Origin: Paraspadella gotoi
Lineage: Eukaryota > Chaetognatha
Direction: 5' to 3'
Assembly: GCA_051294375.1 (NCBI GenBank)
Contig: CM119266.1
Location: 10,441,677 to 10,505,676, forward strand
Length of the DNA stretch: 64,000 nt
Below the pieces are notes generated by a model, which was not told the origin of the DNA, made no database searches, and saw only the letters and a list, made by a program, of their open reading frames with translations. Each line of letters opens with the position of its first letter. Within the stretch, counting starts at the first letter, position 1. Shown here one piece after another: positions 38,908 to 49,752 of the stretch. Both the position numbers and the translations under genes were made by a program.

Positions 38908-41822
38908 CCATAGTCAGCGGGAGAAAGAAGAAAAAAAAGGTTTATAACTCAAAAACACGCCCAACCGCAAAAATAAAAGAGAAGAGGAATCGTTGGAATA
39001 AAAAAAAGTAGGGTTGCATGGATTAGTAGGGATTACAAATCCCAAACCTCAAATCCAACTTACCTTTTCGCCATCTTCCAAAAATCCATATCGTGTACAT
39101 ATATCTTTCCCTGGGTCCTCTCAAAGCCCTAAGCCTGCCATTCCGATTTGTCCAAACTTGTGCGAACGTCATCGGAAAAAGAAAGGAAAAGAAAGAAAAT
39201 GGCCGAGGCCGAGGAAGATCCGCGATATAAGTTGGGGCATTCGAGCGTCGGAAAAAAGGTTTCGCCCACCGCAGCGGATCGAGTTTCCTTACCCCTTGTA
39301 CATGACGAAAGTCAATAAAGTTCCGACCGGGATAAGGTTTTTCCGAGGGTGGGGGTTTGGGGGGGGGGGAACGGAGGGTCGCATACTGACATTTTTCGCT
39401 GACCAAGAAAATCGAGGAAAGTCGCCGAACCTTGTCCGATTTTGTTGACTGGGCAGTAATCGACTTTTGCGTGTTAAATGACGTTTATAAACTAAGTCAA
39501 CTCATGTTAATCAATGTAAAGGAAAAGTCTCCTTCGCTAAGTACATCTTAAGCACCATAAATCAGATTGCTATCGCCCGTGCCCCTGATCGAAAAAAAAA
39601 AAAAACAAGCCTGCAATGAAACAAAATGTTATAGAAATTCTCAGAAGGCGGAATATTTTGGGATTTTTTTTCTCGGAAAAAGATTTTTCTCTCCGTCTCG
39701 AAAATCATGCGATGTCCTCCATGACCTAATTCCTTTTTCCCCCCGAGAAAGGCCGAGGGACGGGAAAGGCGGAAATGAGATCCTTTGTTTGTTTATGTTG
39801 GGATCGTCGTCGTCGTCGTTGTATTTCGTCGTCGTCGTCGTTGTATTTCGTCGATGCAATTGTACGAAAGCCGTCGAGAATTCTTTTCCTCGTTTTCATC
39901 ACCCACGATTGCCTGTTGCAATTTATAACGACCGCGTAAATTAAAGAACAACAAACTTCAAGATTACAACAACATACAATAACGTTAAAGTAGGCCTTCA
40001 ATAGGCAAAATGATACCTTGCAATAACAATACACCCTTTGAGTGCTTACCAAAACAAGGGCAACAAAAATTAAACTGTAACATTTAATAATAACTGTACT
40101 AAAACATCTAACCGTCTGCCTACAACCGCCACTTAACCGCCCCCCTCCCTTCTTTACAGTCACTACACGGTGACGTGGTTCTTTCGCCAACAGGAGTCGT
40201 CGTCGCGTCGACGTCTCCGTCCAGAGTCGGAACGCGTCGTCGTCAGCGGCAACGGACGTTTGACGATTCAAAGGCTGACGATCGAGGATTCGGGGGTCTA
40301 CGCATGCGCAGTAGCGTCCACGGTGGCGTGTTTTTGTTTTTACTTTTCTTTTTCATTTTTATATTGCTTAGTTAAGTTCTTTTCTTTTTTCCTTTCTTTT
40401 CCTTTTGCCTTTCTTTTCTTTTGTCTTTTCTTTTCTCGTCTTCTTTTTTCCTTTCATTTATTCTCTTTTATTTTTATTTTTTTCTTTCCTCCTTTTTTCC
40501 ATTTGATAAGATTCTTCAACAGTTTTAAAACTTTCAACTCTCATTCTAGTCTTCCCCTCATCCTTTCATCTCCGCCAATTTCCTCGTCGACGTCGTCCGC
40601 TCAGAGAGACGCACCCTCGTCCTCCGAGGCCACAACGAGGATGCACTGCAGTCGCCGAAGCAGCTCGTCGACTTGAACTTAGAGGCGAGCAAAAGAAAGA
40701 AATAAATATAAAAAAGAAGAAAAAAACGGAAACAAATAAGAAGGGAAGGAAGGAAGGAAAGGAAGGAAGGAGGAAAGGAAGAAGAATGGAAGGAAGAAAG
40801 GAAGGAAGAGAAAGGAAGGAAGAAGAAGGAAGGAAGGAAAGGAAGGAAAGGAAGGAAGAAGAAGGAAGGGAAAAAAAGAAAAGAAAGAAAGAAAGAAACT
40901 TCCAACACACAGCTGACGACCCACTGGTCCGAGTGGAGCGACTGCAGCCACTGCGGCGCCGAAGGAATCCGTCGCCGGTTCGGCGACTGCCGCGTGGGCA
41001 TCCTCGACCGGCATCGAGAGAGCCTTCCCTGGCATCGGCTGCGTCGCTTCCCCCGTGGCGTTCCCTGCCGCTCCACCACGCTGTTGCCGCAGCGGGTGAG
41101 AGAGACGAAGCTGGTGGCGGAGCGGCGCAGCGTGACCTTCGTGGAGCCGTGTCGGGTGCCGTGTCGGGCGGCGGCGTCGGTAGAGGAGGTGACCGACGCC
41201 GATGGGCTCGTCGTCGCTCGAATCCACGAAGGCGTTGACAACTCGGTTTTCGAAGAGGCGTTCTCTGCGGCGGCGGGGGCGGCGGGAGCGGCGGGGACGG
41301 CGCCGACGCCGGATATGGGGCTGGCGCCGCCGCCGTCGCCGGTGAAGAAGATTGTGAGGGAAGTCGCGGGGACGAACATCGTCATGATTTGTCCGCACGA
41401 AGGGAAACGAGAAATATTGAAGGTCGGGTTTTAATGCGAGGATTAGATTAGATTAGATTAGATTAGATTAGATTATTAATTTAGATATTTTTATTTTCAG
41501 TTTGGTGAAGATATTATAAGATTACTTTAAAACCCTCCCAAAAACTATAGTCTATCGCAGGAATTTTTTTTTTTTGTCTAATCCTCGCTCAGGTCAAATT
41601 CATTTGTTAATTTTTTTTTTAACAACTTTCATGACAAAAATCTTATTTCTCCCCCTATAAAGTGGTTCAAAGATGGCCGCAAGATGTCGACTCGCGAAAC
41701 TATGCGAACGACACGCGGAAGAATAGTCATAGACAAAAGACGTCGCATTCACGTGAGATCCGCGCGGAAAGAGGACGAGGGACAATATCATTGTTACGTT
41801 GACGGATATTTAAGAGGTAAAC

Positions 41823-41910
<88 letters not shown>

Positions 41911-42072
41911 AACCTATCTCTCTCTCCGACCCTCCGTCCAGGCGTGCTCAAGTTGATCGTAATGAGCAGTGCACCGTCCACAGCGTTTTGGGGCGATTAT
42001 GTCGCTTACGTAGGCGTCATCGTCGTCGCAGTCATTTTTGGCTGTTTCGCTTGTAAAATTTTTTGTTGTTAA
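37499..42072 (+). CDS. FAM187-like two-Ig-domain membrane protein, six exons
   Basis: Exons: 37,499-37,878, 40,160-40,322, 40,550-40,684, 40,913-41,422, 41,663-41,816 and 41,942-42,072. All phases agree and give 490 residues ending in TAA. Residues 29-45 are a hydrophobic signal or anchor. The first Ig domain has Cys116 (INLDC), Trp133 (VTWFF) and Cys176 (DSGVYAC). The linker carries HWSEWSDCSHCG at 230-241 and paired cysteines ending EPCRVPC, as in FAM187A/B, whose linker has a like W-x-x-W-x-x-C-x-x-C motif. The second Ig domain has Cys386 (VMICP), Trp397 (WFKDG) and Cys440 (EDEGQYHCY). A transmembrane helix spans about 468-485, followed by a five-residue tail, KIFCC. Human FAM187A has the same order and about 413 residues. 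Uncertain points: exon 2 may end at 40,310, the exon 3 donor is GC, and a 5' exon may add 39 residues. Its function is unknown; a cell-surface role is inferred. Confidence 0.8.
37879..40159 (+). other. Intron 1 of the FAM187-like gene
   Basis: Donor GTCAGT, acceptor TTCTTTACAG. It contains GAC/GAT repeats just after the donor (37,895-37,960), CT tracts at 38,815-38,905, GTC repeats at 39,808-39,850, and a G-run near 39,355. Open frames near 39,014-39,448 lack domain resemblance and are not called. Confidence 0.7.
40685..40912 (+). other. GC-AG intron made almost entirely of purines
   Basis: This intron joins LNLE to LTTHW of the FAM187-like protein. The donor reads GAG/GCGAGC, and no GT donor in a suitable phase fits better. 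The body is a GGAA/GAAA tract with almost no pyrimidines until CTTCCAACACACAG at the acceptor, so the usual polypyrimidine tract is missing. Either the intron is unusual or the donor C is a sequencing error for T. Confidence 0.55.
41436..41475. repeat. (GATTA)n array in intron 4
   Basis: About eight perfect GATTA units. The unit differs from the TTAGG arthropod telomere repeat, so this is an ordinary microsatellite. Confidence 0.9.
41817..41941 (+). other. 125-base intron built from a CT microsatellite
   Basis: Donor GTAAAC, then about 40 CT units (41,823-41,907), then TCTCTCCGACCCTCCGTCCAG. The microsatellite supplies practically all of the intron, including the polypyrimidine tract. Phase 1 on both sides is consistent. 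Confidence 0.75.
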
Positions 42073-43029
42073 AAGTTAAATTATTGTTATTATAGTTCAT
42101 TCTCAAAACTGTATTTGCTATTTGGGTCGAAGTGAAAAAGTACTATTTTCCGTTTGGCTTTTGTTGACGGCAAAAATTCCTATTAGTAATCAAGAGAGAG
42201 CGGGTTATCATTAAGATATTGGAAACAAAAGGCTAAAAGTTATGTTCTTAATGATACGTATTGATGATATGTGCTTAATAATGATGTTTATAATAACACG
42301 CACAATTACGTGCGTCAAGCATATCATATTTTCATTTTTTGTTCTTTTTTACTTAGTACTTTCGGTTTTATACTTACGTATTATTAATTTTCGACAATTT
42401 CATAATGTTGTTGTCCTTTCTTCCTCTTTCCCCAAAAATAAATATCCTTTTAAAATACTATATTTCACAAAAGAAAAGTTGTCATTGTTAAGCTTTCTAG
42501 TAACGTTTGTGTTTTAAATCTGTTTTAAAATTGTATATTTTGCTTGTTGAAAACATTGTTTATCGTCACCAAATAATGAATTTACTGTATCTTCAACTTC
42601 AACTGTATTTAGGATAAAATATAACATCACACTAGACAACGATAAAAACCAACAAAAAATATTTGTGACAAAATTGTTTAAAAACGGACTGAGGAAGAAA
42701 GATAAGATTAGAAAAAAAGGAAAAAAAAGAAAGAAAAGAATCCACCAACCGACAAAGCGACTGATAAGATTTGAAAAATAACCTCAACGCATTTAAAAAT
42801 TCGCTCGAAGCTTGGAAGAGAGAAGATTTTTATGGATTTGTGAAAAGAAATGTGATAAAAATTGTTAAAATCAGTGCGATGGGGAGAGAAGGAACCTTTG
42901 ATTTATTTTCATTCTTGACGGGAATGTGAGCTAAAAAAAAATATTTAACGGCGTCCTTTCAATCTTCCCCTTAAGTTCTTGAGTCTTTTGAGAGAATCTT
43001 GGCTCTCTTTCTCTTTTTCTTCTCTCTCT

Positions 43030-43101
<72 letters not shown>

Positions 43102-43174
43102 TCTCTCTCTCTCTCTTTCTTTCTTTCACTTTGTTTGCCTCCCTCTTCGTTAGTGGGTCGACGTCGGCAACCAA

Positions 43175-43211
<37 letters not shown>

Positions 43212-43620
43212 AGAGAGGAGGAGAGAGAGAAGAAGAGAGAGAGAGAGAGAGATGAGAGTGGAGGAAGCACCGCTCGTAATTTATTCTACATTTTTAAGAA
43301 TCGGCCTTGAATTGGCAACTGGTAAAGACGTTCGCCTTCGAGTGTTTACCTTTTTCCGCAAAAAAAAAAAAAAAATTGTTTTCGAACAAAAACTCAAAGT
43401 TTCTCATTTTTAAAAAATTTTCTCAGTTTGAAAGAAAAAACAATTTCGAAGTCTTTTTTTTTTCCACAGTTCTTATCGTTCGTTTATCCTTATTGACGAA
43501 ACGAAACGAAACGAAGGCCAAAAAGTTTTTTTTTTATCTAAAAAAAATGGTTTTGCTTTTCTTAATTTTTTTAACGATAACTATTTGACTAGCTTTACTT
43601 AATATTTTTCTGCCGCGAAA
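42073..43620. other. Intergenic region with facing CT and GA tracts
   Basis: AT-rich 3' flank of the FAM187-like gene, with AATAAA near 42,437. A CT tract at 43,022-43,120 and a GA tract at 43,180-43,255 are separated by about 60 bases and could pair as a long hairpin. The same arrangement occurs at 47,545-47,790. No other gene seen. Confidence 0.6.
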
Positions 43621-43623
43621 AAA

Positions 43624-44808
43624 ATGCCGAAGCCGTGGCGCCGCGAGAATTTTCCTCGCCGCGCAATATCCCCGCGCCGTGGCAATTCGCAACGCCGCGC
43701 AATTTTCACTTTACCGCGTCGTCCTCATTCGCCACGCCGTGAAAATTCGCCGCCCGGCGCCGCCATTACACCGCCCGGCGCCACCGCGAGAACGATCGCG
43801 GGCGAGGATTCCGCCGTCGTGACTTTCCACTCGATCTCCGTCGAGGGCGCCACCGCGTGGTTGGCCTACGGACGGCGCAGCTCTCGCCAGGCGATCTACG
43901 CAATCGTCGCCGGATCCACGGAGGGGCTGCTAGAGGAGGCGTTTCGGCCCTGGATACGACTGGGCTGCGACATCGTGGCCTTGGCGCCGCCCACTCGCGT
44001 GGTGACGGGACTGTGGAGTTGGCGAACGCGGCGACGTCTCTCCTGCGTCTCCGTCGTCGATCGAGCGGAATGGAAATGCGGCGAGACGATCGATCCAGAG
44101 GCGGATGAACTCGTGGCTTATTTGCGGCGTCAATCCTTCGAGAGTCTGGGTGACGCGGAGATGGCGTTGGAGGAATGTTTGGAAGAAAACTTGGCTGGGA
44201 TCGAAAGTCAAACGTCTTATGATTCCGGATCGAGGCCAGTTTCGCAAGATGCTCGTCCAGTGTCTCCAACCTCGTCAACTCGGAACGTAACTATGTTAAA
44301 TACCGACAAAAGACCACTATCGTCAGCAATTGACTCACAGGCCTTTAACGGACCCGCGAAGGAGACAATCTCACGCTCGGATCGGCGAAGTCACAGAAAC
44401 AAAATAAATAATCGTAACGGGGCGCCCGACATGGCACGTGGAGGCCGCTGGACCGAACGGCACGGGCAGGCCCAGCCCTTTCAGCCGGGCCGCTCTCGAG
44501 GGGCTAGAGAAGATCGATACAAGGATATTTTCCCGTCGCCCTCGACATCTTCCGGAACGGAGACACCTGAAGCTTCGCGTCTCGATAATTCGCGTCCGTC
44601 GCCGTCGAGATCGAAGGAGTCGGCGGTCGATGCGTCCACGGCAAGAAACGCTCGGACAAACATACTCTTTAATGAGAGGATGCAGCCGCCGCCGCCGCAG
44701 CCGTACCAGCCGCATGTCTCGCCGATGTGCAATTCCTCGCTCTCGCGATCCAACTTACCGAGACTTTTTAAACTTTCCCACGAGGGCGTCAACTTATGGA
44801 AGGAATGA
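43624..44808 (+). CDS. Orphan 394-residue protein with an N-terminal PRR repeat
   Basis: The longest clean open frame in the window, from ATG to TGA without introns, with AATAAA at 44,874-44,879. Residues about 5-57 are a degenerate six-residue repeat of the type PRRENF/PRRAIS/PRRGNS, encoded by an 18-bp minisatellite. Residues about 60-190 look globular, with alternating hydrophobic stretches (VVTFHSISVEGATAWLAYG, GCDIVALAPPTRVVTGLW), four cysteines and an acidic helix (DAEMALEECLEENLAGIE). The rest is Ser/Pro/Arg-rich and probably disordered, with a PPPPQP stretch. No signal peptide or transmembrane segment. I recognise no family. It could be an exon of a larger gene, since the ATG is not proven. 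It lies 1.5 kb after the FAM187-like gene on the same strand. Confidence 0.6.
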   Translation: MPKPWRRENFPRRAISPRRGNSQRRAIFTLPRRPHSPRRENSPPGAAITPPGATARTIAGEDSAVVTFHSISVEGATAWLAYGRRSSRQAIYAIVAGSTEGLLEEAFRPWIRLGCDIVALAPPTRVVTGLWSWRTRRRLSCVSVVDRAEWKCGETIDPEADELVAYLRRQSFESLGDAEMALEECLEENLAGIESQTSYDSGSRPVSQDARPVSPTSSTRNVTMLNTDKRPLSSAIDSQAFNGPAKETISRSDRRSHRNKINNRNGAPDMARGGRWTERHGQAQPFQPGRSRGAREDRYKDIFPSPSTSSGTETPEASRLDNSRPSPSRSKESAVDASTARNARTNILFNERMQPPPPQPYQPHVSPMCNSSLSRSNLPRLFKLSHEGVNLWKE

Positions 44809-44879
44809 GGCTCGCTTATTCAATGGGTCAGTAATTTTGAAATATCATAGCGAAAAGTTTTATGGAAAGAATTAATAAA

Positions 44880-44901
44880 GAAAAAAAGAAAAAAAAGAAA
44901 A

Positions 44902-44981
<80 letters not shown>
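44880..44981. repeat. (GAAA)n tetranucleotide tract
   Basis: About 18 GAAA units follow the poly(A) signal of the orphan ORF. The second copy (49,475-49,540) is shorter and irregular. Confidence 0.9.
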
Positions 44982-44982
<1 letters not shown>

Positions 44983-45178
44983 GTAAACAACATCTCACTG
45001 ACAATATCTCCTGTTTCGCTTTTTCTCTATATTTAAAAACATTTTTTAAAAAATTGAGAAAATTTGGCACTCGTCGTCATAACAGTATCCATTTTGATCA
45101 GATTCTAAATAACATTCTGAGTTTTACTTACATAGGGATTCTTTATGCAAATAAGCAACATTTCTCTTTTATTTATAG

Positions 45179-46399
45179 ACCACGGAACATGCATTGGCGT
45201 ATGGCTCCGACAAGACCTACCAGAATGGCGATGTCGAATCACTTCTGGGCGAAGAGAGGAGATGGAAGAAGGGAAAGTACGAGAGAGGAAGTGAACGGCG
45301 AGAGGGAACGAGAGAAGAAAGGAGAAATGGAGGAGCAGAACTCTCTGGATTTTCAAAATGTCCGCAAGGAGAAAGAATGGCGTGAAAGTGGCAACGCTCA
45401 ATATGAATTGAAAGATAATTATCCCGGGAAAGAGTGGCAAGGACACGAGTGGAAGAATGACTGCTCTTCGAAAGAGAAAGAGAAAGAAAGAGAGGAGAGA
45501 GAGGAAGAGGAGGGCGATGGAAAGAAAGAGGGGATGGAGAGAGAGGAAGAGAAAGAGGATCAGCTCCAGCAATCCTTGAAAAGGAGCGAAGAAGCTCGAA
45601 AAGCTCATTGGAATTTGATGGAGCGAAAGTTGCGAAGCGGACAATTGGGTCCGCAAGAGAGAAGAGACTGGATCGAATACAAACGAATGGAATGGATCGA
45701 GAATAACAAGTAAGATGAAGAAGGAGAGGAAAGGAGACCGCCTTCGATTCGTCGCCGCTGACGGAAGAAGAAACGAGAGGACTCTACGACTTTCGATCGA
45801 AGAGAATTCCTCGAGTTTTGTCGTCAACGACATAAAGGAGGAATTCGGTGGAAGAGAATCGAGCGATCGATGGAGGAGGTGTCGGTGGGGAGGGGGGGGA
45901 AGGGGGAGGAAGGAGGAGTAGAGAAGGCGGGGAGAGGGGAGATAGAACTGGAAGGAGAAGCAAGGCGGGGAGCGGAACGATGAGAACGTGGTTGAAAACC
46001 CAGAGAAGTGGGAGAGAACGGAGAGGAGACGGGTGGAGAATGCCGAGAGAAGGGGTAGAAAGACGTCGGAGAGGAGAACGGGGGTGGAGAACGGAGAGAA
46101 GTGTTGAGAAGATAACGGAATGAGGAGACGGGGTGGAGAATGAGAGAGTGTGAAGAGAAGGAGAGGCAGAACGGGTGGAAGAAACTGAGAGAAGTGGGAG
46201 GAAGAACGGAGAGGAGAAGCGGGTGGAAAAACCCAGAGAATGGGATAAAGAACGGAGAAACGGGGTGGAGAATGGAGAGAAGTGTGAGAAGAACGGAGAG
46301 GAGAACGGGGTGGAGAACGGAGAGCAGTTGGTGGAGAACGGAGACTTAAATGACTCTTTCCCGGAGGCGGAGATCGTGAGAGAAGTCACAGCTGGATAA
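45179..46399 (+). CDS. Charged coiled-coil exon with a coding minisatellite
   Basis: Acceptor TTTATTTATAG ends at 45,178. The translation is Glu/Lys/Arg-rich, with MEEQNSLDFQNVRKEKEW, then a long acidic-basic helix, then SEEARKAHWNLMERKLRSG. The frame breaks at a TAA at 45,711, while copy B stays open across that point, into EEEREELYDFDRREFL. Each copy has indels where the other is open, so the breaks are probably errors. From about 45,985 a 40-45-bp purine minisatellite encodes runs such as NGEENGVENGEK and ends NDSFPEAEIVREVTAG and TAA at 46,399. No known domain; predicted cytoplasmic or nuclear helical protein. Whether it belongs with the orphan ORF upstream is unclear. Confidence 0.45.
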
Positions 46400-46431
46400 G
46401 GTTAAGCAAAAGCGGTAACTCTCTCTCTCTC

Positions 46432-46456
46432 NNNNNNNNNNNNNNNNNNNNNNNNN
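46432..46456. other. 25-N gap between the duplication copies
   Basis: Lies exactly at the junction of copy A and copy B of the second duplication. Confidence 0.95.
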
Positions 46457-47559
46457 ATCCGAGTGATCGCGCGTAATGAGCAGTGCACCGTCCACAGCGT
46501 TTTGGGGCGATTATGACGCTAGTAGGCGTCATCGTCGTCGCAGTCATTTTTGGCTGTTCGCTTGTAAATTTTTTGTTGTTAAAAGTTAAATTATTGTATT
46601 ATAGTTCATTCTCAAAACTGTTATTTGCTATTTGGTGTCGAAGTGAAAAAAGTACCTATTTTTCGTTTGGCTTTTTTGGACGGCAAAAATTCCTATTAGT
46701 AATCAAGAGGAGAGAGCGGGTTTATCATTAAGTATATTGGGAAACAAAAGCTAAAAAGTTATTTCTTAATGATACGTCATTGATGATATGTGCTTAAATT
46801 AATGATGGGTTGTTATTAATAACACCACAATACGGCGTGTCAAGCATATCATATCTTTTCATTTTTGTTCTTTTTATTAGAGTTATTTCGGTTATTATAC
46901 TTACGTCATTATTAATTTCGACAATTTCATAATGTTGTGTGTCCTTTTCTTCCTCTTTCCCCAAAAAATAAAATTCCTTTTAAAATACTATATTTCACAA
47001 AGAAAGTTGTCATTGTTAAGTTTCTAGTAAGTTTGTGTTTTAAATCTGTTTTTAAAATTGTATATTTTGCTTGTTGAAAACATTGTTATCGTCACAAATT
47101 AATGAAATTTACTGTATCTTCAACTTCAACGTATAGGATAAAAATATAACATCACATAGACAAAGATAAAAACCAACAAAAAATATTTGTGACAAAATTG
47201 TTTTAAAAAACGGCTGAGGAAGAAAGATAAGATTAGAAAAAAAAAAAAAGGAAGAAAAGAATGCCACAACGACCCAAAGCGACTGATAAGATTGAAAAAA
47301 TAACCTCAACGCATTTTAAAAATTCGCTCGAAGCTGGAAGAGAAGAAGATTTTAGGATTTGTGAAAAGAAATGTGATAAAATTGTTTAAAATCAGTGCGA
47401 ATGGGGATGAGAAGGAACCTGTGATTTAATTTTCATTCTTGACGGGAATGTGAGCTAAAAAAAAATATTTAAACGGCGTCCTTTCAATCTTCTCCTTAAG
47501 TTCTTGAGTCTTTGAGAGAATTCTTGGCTCTCTTCTCTTTTTCTTCTCTCTCTCCTTCT

Positions 47560-47631
<72 letters not shown>

Positions 47632-48173
47632 CTCTCTCTCTCTCTTTCTTTCTTTCACTTTGTTTGCCTCCCTCTTCGTTAGGTGGGTCGACGTCGGCAA
47701 CCAAGGAAAGAGAGAGAGAGAGAGACGAGAGAGAGAGAGGGGAGAGAGGAGGAGAGAGAGACCAGAAGAGGAGAGTAGAGAGAGAGATGAGAGTGGAGTG
47801 GAAGCACCGCTTCGTAATTTATTCTACATTTTTAAGAATCGGCCTTGAATTTCGGCAACTGGTAAAGACGTTTCGCCTTCGAGTGTTTACCTTTTTCCCG
47901 CAAAAAAAAAAAATTGTTTTCGAACAAAACTCAAAGTTTCTCATTTTTAAAAAATTGTTTCTCAGTTTTGAAAAAAAACAATTTCGAAGTCTTTTTTTTT
48001 TTCACAGTTCTTCTCGTTCGTTTTCCTTTATTGACGAAACGAAACGAAACGGAAGGCCAAAAAGTTTTTATTTTTTGGATCTCACAAAAATGGTTTTTGC
48101 TTTTTTCTTAATTTTTTTTAACGTTAACTATTTGACTAGCTTTCTTAATATTTTTGTCTGCCGCCGAAAAAAA

Positions 48174-49402
48174 ATGCCGATAAGCCGTGGCCGCCGCGAG
48201 AATTTCCCTCGCCGCGCATTCCCCGCGCCGTGGGCATAATTCGCATACGCCGCTCAATTTTCACTTACCGCGTCGTCCTCATCTCACGCCGTAAATTCGC
48301 CGCCCGGCGCCACCGCGAGAACGATGCGCGGGCGAGGATTCCGCCGTCGTGACTTTCCACTCGATCCTCCGTCGCCGGGCGCCACCGCTGTGGTTGGCCT
48401 ACGGGACGGCTCAGGCTCTCGCCAGGCGCATCTACGCAATCGTCGCGGTATCCACGGGCGGGGCTGCTAGAGGAGGCGTTTCGGCCCTGCGATACGACTG
48501 GGCGCGATATCGGCGCCTTGGCGGCCGCCCCACTCGCGTGGTGCACGGGACTGTGGAGTTGTGCGAAACGCGGGCGACGTTCTCTCCCTGCGTCTCCGCG
48601 TCGCATCGAGCGGAAATGGAAACTGCGGCGAGACGATCGATCCAGAGGCGGATGAACTCGTGGCTTATTTGCCGGGCTCAATCCTTCGAGAGTTCTGGGT
48701 GGTGTGACGGGAGATGGCGTTGGCAGGAATGTTTGGAAGAAAACTTGGCTGGGATCGAAAGTTCAAACGTTCTTATGATTCCGGATCGAGGCCAGTTTCG
48801 CAAGATGCTCGTCCAGTGTCTCCAACCTCGTCAACTTCGCGAACGTAACATGTTAAATACCGACAAAAAGACCACTATCGTCAGCAATTTTGACTCACAG
48901 GCCTTTAACGGACCCGCGAAGGTAGACAATCTCACGCTCGGATCGGCGAAAGTCACAAGAAACAAATAAATAATCGTAACGGGGGCGCGCCCGACATGGC
49001 ACGTGGAGGCCGCTGGACCGAACGGCACGGCAGGCCCAGCCCTTTCAGCCGCCGCCCGGCTTTTTTTTTTCTCGAGGGGCTAGAGAAGATCGATACAAGG
49101 ATATTTTCCGTCGCCCTCGACATCTTCCGGAACGGAGACCACCTGAGCTTCGCGTCTCGATTAATTTCGCGTCCGTCGCCGTCGCGAGATCGAAGGGAGT
49201 CGGCGGGTCGATGCGCTTCCACGGCAGAAGAAACGTCGGGACAAACATACTCTTTAATTGAGAGGATTTGCAGCCGCCGCCGCCCAGGCGACAGCCGCAT
49301 GTCTCGCCGATGATGCAATTCTTCGCTCCCTCGCGATCCAACTTTACCCGAGCACTTTTTTTTTAACTTTCCCACGAGGGCGTCAACTTATGGAAGGAAT
49401 GA
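48174..49402 (+). pseudogene. Frame-broken second copy of the orphan ORF
   Basis: Begins with the same ATG context and ends with the same LWKE-TGA context as 43,624-44,808, but single-base indels change the frame many times. The pattern is that of uncorrected long reads, so this is more likely bad sequence than gene decay. Confidence 0.75.
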
Positions 49403-49752
49403 GGCTCGCTTATTCCAATGGGTCAGTAATTTTGAAATATCATAGCCGAAAAGTTTATGGAAAGAATTAATAAGAAAAAAAGAAAAAAAAGAAAAAAAAA
49501 AGAAAGACAAGAAAGATAAGAAATAAAGAAAGAAAGAAAGATGTAAACAACTCTCACTGACAATATCTCCTGTTTCGCTTTTTCTCTATATTTAAAAACA
49601 TTTTTTAAAAAATTGAGAAAAATTTGCACTCGTCGTCATAACAGTATTCCATTTTGATTCAGCATTCTAAAAGAACATTCCGATGCTTTTTACTTACATA
49701 GCGGATTCTTTTATTGCAAAATAAGCAACATTTTTCTTCTTTTTATTTATAG

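Larger units (their letters stand above)
41958..46431. repeat. Second duplication, copy A
   Basis: Starts within the last FAM187-like exon and ends at a 25-N gap (46,432-46,456). It is repeated at 46,457-51,030. This copy keeps the last FAM187-like exon and the 394-codon ORF open, so it is the better sequence over most of its length. Confidence 0.9.

Noticed and set aside
39014-39448. 144-codon frame within intron 1 of the FAM187-like gene
   Set aside because: No domain, no supporting splice sites, similar open length on the other strand.
41436-41475. Interstitial telomere repeat
   Set aside because: The unit is GATTA, not the arthropod TTAGG, and the array is short and intronic.
43766-44278. 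170-codon minus-strand frame opposite the orphan ORF
   Set aside because: Arg/Pro-rich shadow of a GC-rich plus-strand gene; the plus frame is longer and better composed.
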